Assembly: GCA_017405595.1 (NCBI GenBank) | Contig: JAFRAC010000026.1 | Location: 1 to 64,000 of the forward strand | Direction: 5' to 3' | DNA length: 64,000 nucleotides | From: Thermoguttaceae bacterium | Lineage (GTDB): Bacteria > Planctomycetota > Planctomycetia > Pirellulales > Thermoguttaceae | Part shown: positions 9,982 through 17,628 of the stretch, in pieces | Layout: every line of letters begins with the position of its first letter | Numbering within the stretch: position 1 is the first letter of the stretch | Position numbers and translations under genes: made by a program | The notes under the pieces: model-generated | The model's database searches: none | Seen by the model: only the letters and a program-made list of their open reading frames with translations | Told to the model about the DNA's origin: nothing

Positions 9982-12900
9982 CTAATTTTCCCGTTCGATG
10001 CCGAGGATATCGGCTCCGGCGAGCTCCTGTTCGAGCCGCTTTTGAGCGGCGCCCCGGCCGAAAAGCCAAAACAATGCCGGACGAACGAAGAACTCGGTCA
10101 TCGTCGAGGTGATCAGCCCGCCGACAATGACGGTTGCGATCGGATAGAGGATTTCACGGCCCGGCGTCTCCGGAGAAAGGGTGATCGGCCAAAGTCCCAG
10201 AATCGCTGTCAGGGTTGTCATCATGACCGGAGCCACACGGTCTTTTCCCGCCCGCAAAATCATCGATTTTGTCCAGGATTCCCCCTCGTAACGGACGAGA
10301 TGGAGATAGTGGTCAAGGATCAGGATTCCGTTTCGCGAGGCAATTCCGCAAAGGGAAATCATGCCGACCAGGTTCGGGATCGAGCGATCCTGGCCCGTTA
10401 AAAGGATTGCCGCCACGCCTCCCGCCAGTCCGACCGGCAGTGCCGAAAGGACCTGCATTGCCAGATTCATCGAACCGAACATTTTATACAGAACCAGCAC
10501 AATTCCGATTAACGAACCGATAAAGCAGATCATCAGTGTACGGGACGATTCCTGCTCGCTTTCGAACAAGCCGGTCAGTTCAATTGAAATACCGTCCCGG
10601 CAGAGTTCGTCCCATTGGGGAAGGAGAATTCTGTCGATTTCCTCTTTAATTTCGACCGGGCTTCGAACCGGAGGGCTGATTTCGACCGCAATCTGGGGGC
10701 GGCCCCCTTCGTGGTCGATCCGACTCGGACCTACCGCCTGAGGATCGATCTTCGCGATTTTCGACAGGGGAACCAGAACCCCGGAATCGGTCCGGAACGG
10801 AAGGCGTTTCAGGACATCGAGGTCTTTCCGAAAGGAGTCGTCGGCCCGAAGCAAGACGTCGTAGGACTGTTTTCCTTCGAGAATCTGCGTGGTTACTTCC
10901 CCGCGCATTACGGTTTCCAGCTGCCGGTTGATCTCTTCCGGAATCAGCCCGTAACGCGCCAGCGCCTCCCGGTCGAGAATAAATTTGATCTGCGGAATGT
11001 CCTGCTGAATCGGAGAAAGCCGCATCGTTCCGATGCCGGGAATCGCCGAAAGAAGCCGCTGAATTTCCCATGCCCGCCGCCGGAGCCGGGAGGGGTCGTC
11101 CCCCCGTATTTTCAGAGCGATTTTCGAGGTTGTTCCGGTCCGCAAATGAGCCATCAGATGCTGAATCGGCTGATCGTAAAACGCCGTGGCTCCGGGAATT
11201 TTTTCCGGGGCAATCACGGAATCGATGTCGGCAAAAATCTCGGAAATGCTCCGGCCGGATTCGGGGTTGAGTGTACACATCATTTCCGAAATGTTGACCG
11301 GGACGGCATGCTCGTCCCGTTCGGGACGGCCCGTTTTCCGGACGACCGAATCGACCCCCTGAATGGAGAGGAGCTCTTCGGCGATTTTCGCCCCGAACCT
11401 GTCGCTCGTTTCCAGCGACGTGCCCACGGGAAGAATCACATTGACCTGAGGCGCCCCTTCGTTAAAGGGGGGCATAAAATCCCGTTTGAGCGTGAAGAAG
11501 AGGAAACCGAAAACAGCCGTGGCGACCGAAGCCAGCGTTAAAACAGTCCTCGGAAAAGCGAGTGAAAAGCGTATGGCCAACTCCGCCAGGAACTGGCATA
11601 CGCGCAGAATGACCGATTCCCGGATTTTGTTCTTCTTCGCCTTCTGCGGAAGAATCCAATAGGCGAGAACCGGCGTTACGGTCAGCGAAACCAAAAGCGA
11701 CGCCAGCAGGGAAACGATGTAGGCAACTCCCATCGGTGCAAAGAGTTTCCCCTCCATGCCGGAGAGAAAAAAGACCGGAAGAAAGACAATGACCACGATC
11801 ATCGTCCCGTAAACGATGCTGTTGCGGATCTCGGCACTGGCGTGAAACACGACGGAAAGCGTTTTTTCCCGCTCCTGCCGGGGTTTCTTGAAGTTTTCCC
11901 GCAGCCGGCGGTAGATGTTCTCCACGTCCACAATCGCGTCATCAACCAGTTCGCCGATTGCCACGGCGAGGCCCCCCAGCGTCATTGTGTTGATCGAAAG
12001 CCCCATTCGGGCGAAGATCAGGCACGCCGTAAGGAGCGAAACCGGAATCGCCACAATCGTGATGAGCGTGATCCGCAAATTCATCAGAAAGATGAAGAGA
12101 ACCAGCACGATCAGGACCGCTCCGACCCAGAGAGCCTCGACGACGTTCGCCACCGCGAGATTGATGAAGGTCTCCTGCTCGTAGAGCGGCTCGATTTTAA
12201 TGCCGGGGGCCGTTCCGTGCAAAGCCCGCTCAATTTCTCCCGATACGGCGCGTATCTGCTTTGAAAGGCGGCGTGTGTCGGTGTCGGTCTGTTTTTCGAT
12301 CACCAGGACCACCGAAGGGCGGGAGATGACCGAGCCGTCTTCATTTTTCCGGTAGACCCCGCTGGTTCCGACTTTGACCGCCGGCTGCGCTGCAATACGC
12401 GCCACTTGCGACAGCCGGACCGGGGGATCGTTTTCCGGCCCGACCACCAAATCGTTCAGCTGCCGGTAGTCGTCGATTCGGCCAATGGTCCGAACCAGGA
12501 GTTCATTCGGCCCGGTCCCGGTTAAGAATCCGCCGGTGACATTCCGGCTGCTTCCTTCCAGGGCCTCCTTGATCGCGTCGAACGTGATGCCGAACTGGTA
12601 CATCGCTTTCAGGTCGGCAAGGACCTGATACTCCTTTCGGTCGCCGCCGATCACGAGCACTTCGGAAACACCGGCAATCGAAAGAATCCGGGGGCGGACC
12701 GTCCAATCGGCCAGAGTCCGGAGTTCCATCGGAGAGATGTCGCCGGTTTCGTCCCAGAGGGTCAAATACATGATCTGCCCCATCATCGAAGCCATGGGGG
12801 CCATCTGGGCCGTTACCCCGGGGGGCAGAAGTTCGGCCGCCATCTGCAGGCGTTCCTCCACGATCTGGCGGCAGCGCAGCGGGTCGTTTCCCCAGCCGAA

Positions 12901-13188
12901 TTCGATCGTCAGCATCGACAGACCGACGGTTGAACTGCTCCGGAGCGCCACCACCCCGGCCGCCCCGTTGAGATAGGTCTCCAGCGGAAGTGTTACGAGC
13001 GTTTCCACCTCTTCCGGAGCCATTCCGGGAGATTCCGCCATGACCACCACCCGCGGGCGGTTTAAGTCGGGAAGGACATCGACCGGCATTTTCCTCATGC
13101 AAACGAATCCCGCAGCCGCCAGAAAAACCGCCGCTGCGATGACGGCCAGCCGATTGTTCAGGGAAAAACGTATGATTGTATTAAACAT
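9982..13188 (-). CDS. Heavy-metal efflux RND permease, CusA/CzcA family
   Basis: 1068 residues, the normal length for an RND pump. The N-terminus MFNTIIRFSLNNRLAVIAAA and the block KMPVDVLPDLNRPRVVV are typical of the HME-RND branch. Around residues 408-420 the fourth transmembrane helix carries GELVDDAIVDVENIYRR, which contains the paired Asp residues used in proton relay. A second set of helices near the C-terminus (LVGMISLCGIASRNGILILD) mirrors it. It sits in the inner membrane and would drive export of metal cations, or possibly other cations or drugs, in exchange for protons. It lies 85 bases after the adaptor gene on the same strand and so is probably cotranscribed with it. The exact metal cannot be read from the sequence. 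Confidence 0.92.
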   Translation of the reverse strand: MFNTIIRFSLNNRLAVIAAAVFLAAAGFVCMRKMPVDVLPDLNRPRVVVMAESPGMAPEEVETLVTLPLETYLNGAAGVVALRSSSTVGLSMLTIEFGWGNDPLRCRQIVEERLQMAAELLPPGVTAQMAPMASMMGQIMYLTLWDETGDISPMELRTLADWTVRPRILSIAGVSEVLVIGGDRKEYQVLADLKAMYQFGITFDAIKEALEGSSRNVTGGFLTGTGPNELLVRTIGRIDDYRQLNDLVVGPENDPPVRLSQVARIAAQPAVKVGTSGVYRKNEDGSVISRPSVVLVIEKQTDTDTRRLSKQIRAVSGEIERALHGTAPGIKIEPLYEQETFINLAVANVVEALWVGAVLIVLVLFIFLMNLRITLITIVAIPVSLLTACLIFARMGLSINTMTLGGLAVAIGELVDDAIVDVENIYRRLRENFKKPRQEREKTLSVVFHASAEIRNSIVYGTMIVVIVFLPVFFLSGMEGKLFAPMGVAYIVSLLASLLVSLTVTPVLAYWILPQKAKKNKIRESVILRVCQFLAELAIRFSLAFPRTVLTLASVATAVFGFLFFTLKRDFMPPFNEGAPQVNVILPVGTSLETSDRFGAKIAEELLSIQGVDSVVRKTGRPERDEHAVPVNISEMMCTLNPESGRSISEIFADIDSVIAPEKIPGATAFYDQPIQHLMAHLRTGTTSKIALKIRGDDPSRLRRRAWEIQRLLSAIPGIGTMRLSPIQQDIPQIKFILDREALARYGLIPEEINRQLETVMRGEVTTQILEGKQSYDVLLRADDSFRKDLDVLKRLPFRTDSGVLVPLSKIAKIDPQAVGPSRIDHEGGRPQIAVEISPPVRSPVEIKEEIDRILLPQWDELCRDGISIELTGLFESEQESSRTLMICFIGSLIGIVLVLYKMFGSMNLAMQVLSALPVGLAGGVAAILLTGQDRSIPNLVGMISLCGIASRNGILILDHYLHLVRYEGESWTKSMILRAGKDRVAPVMMTTLTAILGLWPITLSPETPGREILYPIATVIVGGLITSTMTEFFVRPALFWLFGRGAAQKRLEQELAGADILGIEREN

Positions 13189-13273
13189 GGGTTATCTGTC
13201 TTGTCTGATGGGTTTTTATCATCCGGCTCTTTTTCCGGCCTTTTCTCCGGAACCGGCGGCAAAAGGCGGCTGT

Positions 13274-14995
13274 TCAGTGGACGTGATCGCCATGCTGAAT
13301 TCCGCCCCCGCCTGCCGCTTTATGCTCCGATGCCGAGAGGGCAGAAAGGAGAAAATCGGTCCCCCAGCCGGCAACGGGCGCCCCGAGCGGAACCGAACCG
13401 TCGTTGGACAGGACCGCAAAATCCTTTGTTTGGTCCAATACCGTAACGGCGCGCTTTTTCCAGATCATTTTGTCTTCTTCGGTTCCGGTTTTCTCAAATA
13501 CGATGGCTTCCCCCAAGTCGTGCGCCAGCGCCGCGGCCGGCAAGACGATGACGCCGGGCATCTTCTCGTATTCGATTGCCAACGTGCACCGTTCGCCGGG
13601 ACGATGCCGCCACTGAATGAACCGGCGCGCTTTCCCGCCGGAATCGTTCCCCGATTCAGAGATTTTTCGCTCATTGACCAATTCGGCGTAACAAAAGACC
13701 ACCCCTTCGGAGTTGACCTCGTTTTCCATTGAACGGAGTGTTAACCCCCCGACCGCCTCGCGCTCGGACGATGCGCGGTTCTTCATCTCCCGGTTATCGA
13801 AATAGACGGTGACCGGCTTTCGATCCTGAATCGCCTCGATCGCCGCCTTTTCGTCTCCCGCAAAGAGCTTCCCCTTAACCATCAGGCGGTTCATGCGGCA
13901 AAGCTGGCCCAGCGAATCCCCTTGTGTTACCTGCTGCCCGACATCGACCGATAACTTTTCAAACGTCGCCAGCGGCTCGTCCGATTCCGATTCGGCAAAG
14001 TCCGGCGCAAAGACGGTGATCTGTTTTACGATCTCGCCATTGTCCAGGGAGTGCTCGATTTCCTCCCGCGTGAGACCGAGGAGTTCCAGCATGCCCTTTT
14101 TCCCGGCGATTTCACTCTCTAACCGCTCTCTTTCAAAGAGGACTTCCCGCTGTTTCTGCGGAGCAATTCCCGCATCCAATCCCTGAAGCCGCTGTTGTTC
14201 CTGCTGGTTGATCTGCAGAGCTTTCTGCAGCAGCAGATAATCGTTCTGCGCCGTAATCAGATCCGGATGATTGAGCTGGATCTCGAAAAGCGGCTCTTTC
14301 GGCGCCACCGCCGTTCCCGATTCCGGATAAATACGGGTAATGATTCCTGTTGCCGGAGCGGGGATCTGAATATTGGTATGTCCCGGAACCTCTTCCAGAA
14401 CAGCCGGAATCTCAAATGTGCGGGAGTAGTCCTGTAACTCAATGACCCGCAGGACGGAATCGTCAATGCCGAAATTTTTTGCCGCGCTTTGACTGAGGAC
14501 AATTTCGTCGATCGGCTTTTCCCCGTGGTGATGACCGTGGTCATCGTCGCCGTCGTGTTCGGAGTGGTGATCGTGGTTTTCGTCGCCGTCGTGTTCGTGG
14601 TGATCGCTGTCTTCGTCACCGTCATGTTCGTGGTGATGATCGCCGTCTTCGTCACCGTCATGTTCGTGGTGATGATCGTGGTCTTCGTCACCGTCGTGTT
14701 CGGAGTGGTGATCGTGGTCTTCGTCACCGTCGTGTTCGTGGTGATGATCGTGGTCTTCGCCGCCATCGTGTTCGTGGTGATGACCGCTGTCTTCGCCGCC
14801 GTCGTGTTCGTGGTGATGATCACGGCCGCCTGATTCGGTTAAGGTCCGGCTGAAAGCCCCTTTCCAATCCTTGAGAACGGGAGCGATGATTCCCCCTTGG
14901 GTCACGATTCCCCCCAAAATACCTCCCAATAGAATCAGAGCGAAAAGAACTTTGGATCCCGTATTTTTCTTGTCCGTTTTTTCCCGATCACTCAT
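13274..14995 (-). CDS. RND efflux adaptor (CusB/CzcB-like) with His-rich repeat domain
   Basis: 573 residues. An N-terminal membrane anchor (VLFALILLGGILGGIVTQGG, about residues 16-35) is followed at about residues 58-161 by eight tandem 12-residue units close to HDHHHEHDGDED. The rest is a standard adaptor: lipoyl-like half (IQIPAPATGIITRIYPESGT, then EIQLNHPDLITAQNDYLLLQ), a helical hairpin, the second half (FEKLSVDVGQQVTQGDSLGQ) and beta-barrel and membrane-proximal parts (GQ/ERCTLAIEYEKMPGVIVLP). It links the RND pump to TolC in the periplasm. The His/Asp/Glu repeats very probably bind metal ions (Zn, Cu, Ni or Co), supporting a metal-export role. The chain ends in GGGIQHGDHVH, again His-rich. 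Confidence 0.92.
   Translation of the reverse strand: MSDREKTDKKNTGSKVLFALILLGGILGGIVTQGGIIAPVLKDWKGAFSRTLTESGGRDHHHEHDGGEDSGHHHEHDGGEDHDHHHEHDGDEDHDHHSEHDGDEDHDHHHEHDGDEDGDHHHEHDGDEDSDHHEHDGDENHDHHSEHDGDDDHGHHHGEKPIDEIVLSQSAAKNFGIDDSVLRVIELQDYSRTFEIPAVLEEVPGHTNIQIPAPATGIITRIYPESGTAVAPKEPLFEIQLNHPDLITAQNDYLLLQKALQINQQEQQRLQGLDAGIAPQKQREVLFERERLESEIAGKKGMLELLGLTREEIEHSLDNGEIVKQITVFAPDFAESESDEPLATFEKLSVDVGQQVTQGDSLGQLCRMNRLMVKGKLFAGDEKAAIEAIQDRKPVTVYFDNREMKNRASSEREAVGGLTLRSMENEVNSEGVVFCYAELVNERKISESGNDSGGKARRFIQWRHRPGERCTLAIEYEKMPGVIVLPAAALAHDLGEAIVFEKTGTEEDKMIWKKRAVTVLDQTKDFAVLSNDGSVPLGAPVAGWGTDFLLSALSASEHKAAGGGGIQHGDHVH
14513..14824. repeat. 36-base tandem repeats encoding the His/Asp-rich segment
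   Basis: About eight and a half units of 36 bases inside the adaptor gene, nearly identical at the DNA level in the middle units. One unit has lost a codon (SDHHEHDG). The copy number could change by slippage or recombination. Confidence 0.9.
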
Positions 14996-15142
14996 CGGCT
15001 TATCTTCCCTTTTGATCTGGATGACATTCTGTGCAGCGGAATCTCTATCGGCCTTTCGCCAACAGGCCTTCTCTTGTCCGCATCCGGAAAAGGGAAGGGT
15101 TGATTCCCTATCATGACACAGAAGAACTGCAAATACACTCCA

Positions 15143-15162
15143 TTACGTAAGATTTTACGTAA
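15143..15162. promoter_or_regulatory. Paired TTACGTAA palindromes, possible operator
   Basis: TTACGTAA occurs at 15143-15150 and again at 15155-15162, inside two copies of TTACGTAAGATT with a 12-base period. The site lies about 150 bases upstream of the adaptor ATG, just after the stop of the small Cys/His-rich gene. The spacing suggests binding of a dimeric regulator on one face of the helix, but this is inference. Confidence 0.4.
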
Positions 15163-15195
15163 GATTTATGGAACCAACGCAGAACAGGCAAAATA

Positions 15196-15630
15196 TCAAA
15201 CGAGAAAACGGTCCAGGATAAGGTGGATTCGCCTGGTTTTTTTCGTGAGAATACGCTCTCCCGGCAGCAGCGATGCCGTCAGCGCTTCGTTTAAGCGGGA
15301 ATCGGCCGGCAGGAACGAACAGAAGCCAAGCACCAACAGGAAAAGAAAATGGGCGTTCTCTTGCGACAGGTCACTTTCCAGGCAATGGCAGGCTCCGTGA
15401 CGGCATACTGTGTGCTGATGCTCTTCCGCCCGAAGCGAGGCGTTTTCGATGAGAAAAACCGGCTGCTCCAGAAAAGAGGTGCAGGAATCTTCCGGCGCTG
15501 TGAAGAAAAAGGCCGCAGAATGGCAATCCCCCGAATCCGCACAAAAGCCGAGAAGGGATACCCCTCTCGTGCAGAGAAACGAATGCAGCATTACCGCCGC
15601 TATCGTCAGATACTGAATTGCCCGGTTCAT
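15196..15630 (-). CDS. Small Cys/His-rich exported protein, hypothetical
   Basis: 144 residues from the ATG at 15630. An earlier in-frame ATG at 15690 would add 20 basic residues before the signal-like start MNRAIQYLTIAAVMLHSFLC. I do not recognise a family. The middle is rich in potential metal ligands (EEHQHTVCRHGACHCLE), and a second hydrophobic stretch (FLFLLVLGFCSFLPA) follows. It is upstream of the efflux adaptor on the same strand, about 200 bases away. Position and composition suggest a periplasmic or membrane metal-binding accessory of the efflux system. It could also be a chance frame, but the signal-like start and the operon position favour a real gene. Confidence 0.6.
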   Translation of the reverse strand: MNRAIQYLTIAAVMLHSFLCTRGVSLLGFCADSGDCHSAAFFFTAPEDSCTSFLEQPVFLIENASLRAEEHQHTVCRHGACHCLESDLSQENAHFLFLLVLGFCSFLPADSRLNEALTASLLPGERILTKKTRRIHLILDRFLV

Positions 15631-15742
15631 TCGCCTATTGCAACTGGCTTTCCACTTGTGCCAGCGGCCTTTTGACCTGAAAAAGCACAAAAACGCGCGC
15701 CCTTTTCGGCAAATGCAGAAAAGGGCGAAAGAATCACCTGAG

Positions 15743-15816
15743 TAGGTCAGCAGGGACTTGAACCCCGGACCTAGGGATTATGAGTCCCCCGCTCTAACCA
15801 ACTGAGCTACTGACCC
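15743..15816 (-). tRNA. tRNA with CAT anticodon (elongator Met, or Ile with modified C34)
   Basis: The minus strand folds as a full cloverleaf. The acceptor stem GGGTCAG pairs with CTGACCT (first pair G-T), the D arm reads AGCTCAGTTGGTTAGAGC, the anticodon arm is GGGGA-CTCATAA-TCCCT and the T arm includes GGTTCAAGTCC. The anticodon is CAT. It lacks the initiator-type C1-A72 mismatch and three-G-C anticodon stem, so it is not initiator Met. CAT can also mark tRNA-Ile2 read after lysidine modification; the T-arm wording is close to Ile2, so the identity is left open. CCA is not encoded. Confidence 0.93.
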
Positions 15817-15876
15817 GCATTTATTAACAGGGGTAGTATACCCCTTATCAGAGAATTTGGGAATAGAGAATTGGGG

Positions 15877-15912
15877 AAGGGGGCGAACCTGGTTTCGGAG
15901 ACGCGCCCCCTT
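15877..15912 (-). terminator. Hairpin after DUF1080 gene
   Basis: A perfect 9-bp stem AAGGGGGCG/CGCCCCCTT (15877-15885 with 15904-15912) lies just past the stop. There is no T run, so it may be a transcript-end structure rather than an intrinsic terminator. Confidence 0.5.
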
Positions 15913-15934
15913 GCCGAAAGGTGCTGTGTGCGCC

Positions 15935-17266
15935 TTACAGGCGTTTGATTTTCACGTTCCGATAGACGACCGGCTGCCCGGCATGGAGCCCCTGCAGTCC
16001 GACATAACCGCCGTTTTCGGTCTCGCTCGGCGCCTTATTTACCAGCCACGAGAAGACCTCCGACCCGTCGGGGTTCACCGCCGCGTCGGTCCACTTCTTC
16101 TTGTTCATCTCGGTAATGAGTGTGCCGTTCATGTAAACCTCAATCTTCGAGCCGATCATGGCAATCGTCATTTCGTTCCACTGGCCGGGCGCCCTGCAGA
16201 CGTTGATCACCGGAGCGCAGCGGCCGTAAATCGCGCCGCACTGATCCATTCCGTTCCCCTTCTCGAACGAATCGAAAATCTGTACTTCAAGCGCGTTCGG
16301 AATCCAGTTCTCCTTATCGGCCGCCTCGATGATCACGCCGCTGTTCGCGTCTTTGGTCGTCATGAATTCGAGTTTGAGAATCGCGTTTTCAACCTTCTCT
16401 TTCGCCCAGATTTCGGCGTCTTTCGTGGCGTGCAGAACCCCGTCGGCGTCAATCGACCAGACGTCCGGATCGAACTCGGCCTTTTCGAGATTGTCGCCGA
16501 AAAGGGATTCCCATTCCCCTTCTTCGGAAGGAAGAAGAACCGGTTCGGTAATCGGAGCGAACCTGATGTTGCGGTAACGGATTGTAGCGTCGCTGTGTTT
16601 CCCCTGGAATCCGATATAGCCGTACGGTTCCTGGGCGGCAAGGGTGTTCCCCTGGAATTTCTCTTCGATATCGGTTCCCCGCGGACTGACCGCGTTGTCG
16701 GTCCACTGGGCGGTATCGATCATATTGATCATTTTGCCGTTCAGTTCGACCATCAGGCGGGTTCCGATCGCGAGGACCGTCATTTTGTTCCAGTGCCCAG
16801 CCGGTTTGGTCACATTCTTATCGGCGGCCTGGTATCCGTAGAACGCGCCGCATGTGTGATAGTCGGGTTTGATCGGAATCGTGGCTTTCCCGTTTTCGTC
16901 GGGAAGGAGGTAGCCGTCGCCCAGAAGCTGGACTTCAATCGTGCAGGGGATCCAGTTTTTCTTGTCGGCGGCGTGAATCAGAAAACCGGCGTTGGCGTTG
17001 TTCTGCGCGTCAAACTCGAAAGAGCAGATAAACGAGCCGTATTTCTGTTTCGTCCAGATCTCGCCCGTACCGGGGGAAGTGATCACGCCGTCTTCGCCGA
17101 CAACCCAGTCACCTTCCTGAAAGTCGCCGTTTTCAAGATTGTCGCCGAACATCGGGGCGAGCTGCATATTATCGTAGACCGGCGGAATCATATACAGATC
17201 TGCGGCCTGCGCGGCGGCGGCCGCCAGAACCAAGACCGAAAAAAGAGAATAAAGGAACGTCTTCAT
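15935..17266 (-). CDS. Secreted protein with two DUF1080 (3-keto-disaccharide hydrolase) domains
   Basis: 443 residues with a signal peptide (MKTFLYSLFSVLVLAAAAAQA). Two copies of the same domain follow, at about residues 35-225 and 240-443. Each has the set: FGDNLE, a strand ending EIWxKxK, FEF/LEFM...NxGxxIxAADKxNWIP, EVQ, CGAxYG, GxWNxMTxxxIGxxxxVxxNG and WTDxAVxP. These are the conserved blocks of DUF1080, now often called 3-keto-disaccharide hydrolase, with a concanavalin-like fold. The family is common in planctomycetes and thought to act on 3-keto sugars or simply bind glycans in the periplasm. Its own promoter lies 63 bases upstream and a hairpin follows it, so it is probably a single-gene transcript. 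Confidence 0.9.
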   Translation of the reverse strand: MKTFLYSLFSVLVLAAAAAQAADLYMIPPVYDNMQLAPMFGDNLENGDFQEGDWVVGEDGVITSPGTGEIWTKQKYGSFICSFEFDAQNNANAGFLIHAADKKNWIPCTIEVQLLGDGYLLPDENGKATIPIKPDYHTCGAFYGYQAADKNVTKPAGHWNKMTVLAIGTRLMVELNGKMINMIDTAQWTDNAVSPRGTDIEEKFQGNTLAAQEPYGYIGFQGKHSDATIRYRNIRFAPITEPVLLPSEEGEWESLFGDNLEKAEFDPDVWSIDADGVLHATKDAEIWAKEKVENAILKLEFMTTKDANSGVIIEAADKENWIPNALEVQIFDSFEKGNGMDQCGAIYGRCAPVINVCRAPGQWNEMTIAMIGSKIEVYMNGTLITEMNKKKWTDAAVNPDGSEVFSWLVNKAPSETENGGYVGLQGLHAGQPVVYRNVKIKRL

Positions 17267-17328
17267 CGTTATCCTTTCTAAAAAATCTAAAGTGGGGAGG
17301 TTACCAAAACTCCATCCTGCTCCCCGCC

Positions 17329-17357
17329 ATTTTAGCTCCCGGAAATAAAAAAATCAA
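17329..17357 (-). promoter_or_regulatory. Sigma70-type promoter for DUF1080 gene
   Basis: On the minus strand TTGATT (17352-17357), a 17-base spacer, then TAAAAT (17329-17334), 63 bases before the start codon. Confidence 0.55.
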
Positions 17358-17485
17358 CAATCGCCCCCGGACATTCTTTCTCTTCCTCTTTTATCTTTTT
17401 TTCCCCTCTTAAAACCGCGGAAAAGGAAAAGGGAAAATTCTCCTCTTCCTGCGGGAAAAATCGGCTTTGGGGAAGGCCGCAGATA

Positions 17486-17514
17486 TTGGAAAATCAGGTG
17501 ACCGCGGCTAGAAT
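17486..17514 (+). promoter_or_regulatory. Sigma70-type promoter for GHMP kinase fusion gene
   Basis: TTGGAA (17486-17491), a 17-base spacer, then TAGAAT (17509-17514), about 115 bases before the ATG at 17629. The rest of the 17267-17628 gap is pyrimidine-rich and shows no gene. Confidence 0.55.
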
Positions 17515-17628
17515 AGAAGGGGTTCCGCCGATGGGTTCTCCCGGAAGTTTAGAGGTTCATCCCGGGCGGAAAGAGACTGGCGTCGCAGGTTGCCGCCAGG
17601 CGGTTTTTGTCCGAAAAGGCATTTCAAA

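Noticed and set aside
14513-14824. CRISPR-like look of regular 36-base repeats
   Set aside because: There are no unique spacers; the units are contiguous and code for His/Asp-rich protein.
15743-15816. Calling the CAT tRNA an initiator tRNA
   Set aside because: It lacks the unpaired first acceptor base and the three G-C pairs of the initiator anticodon stem.
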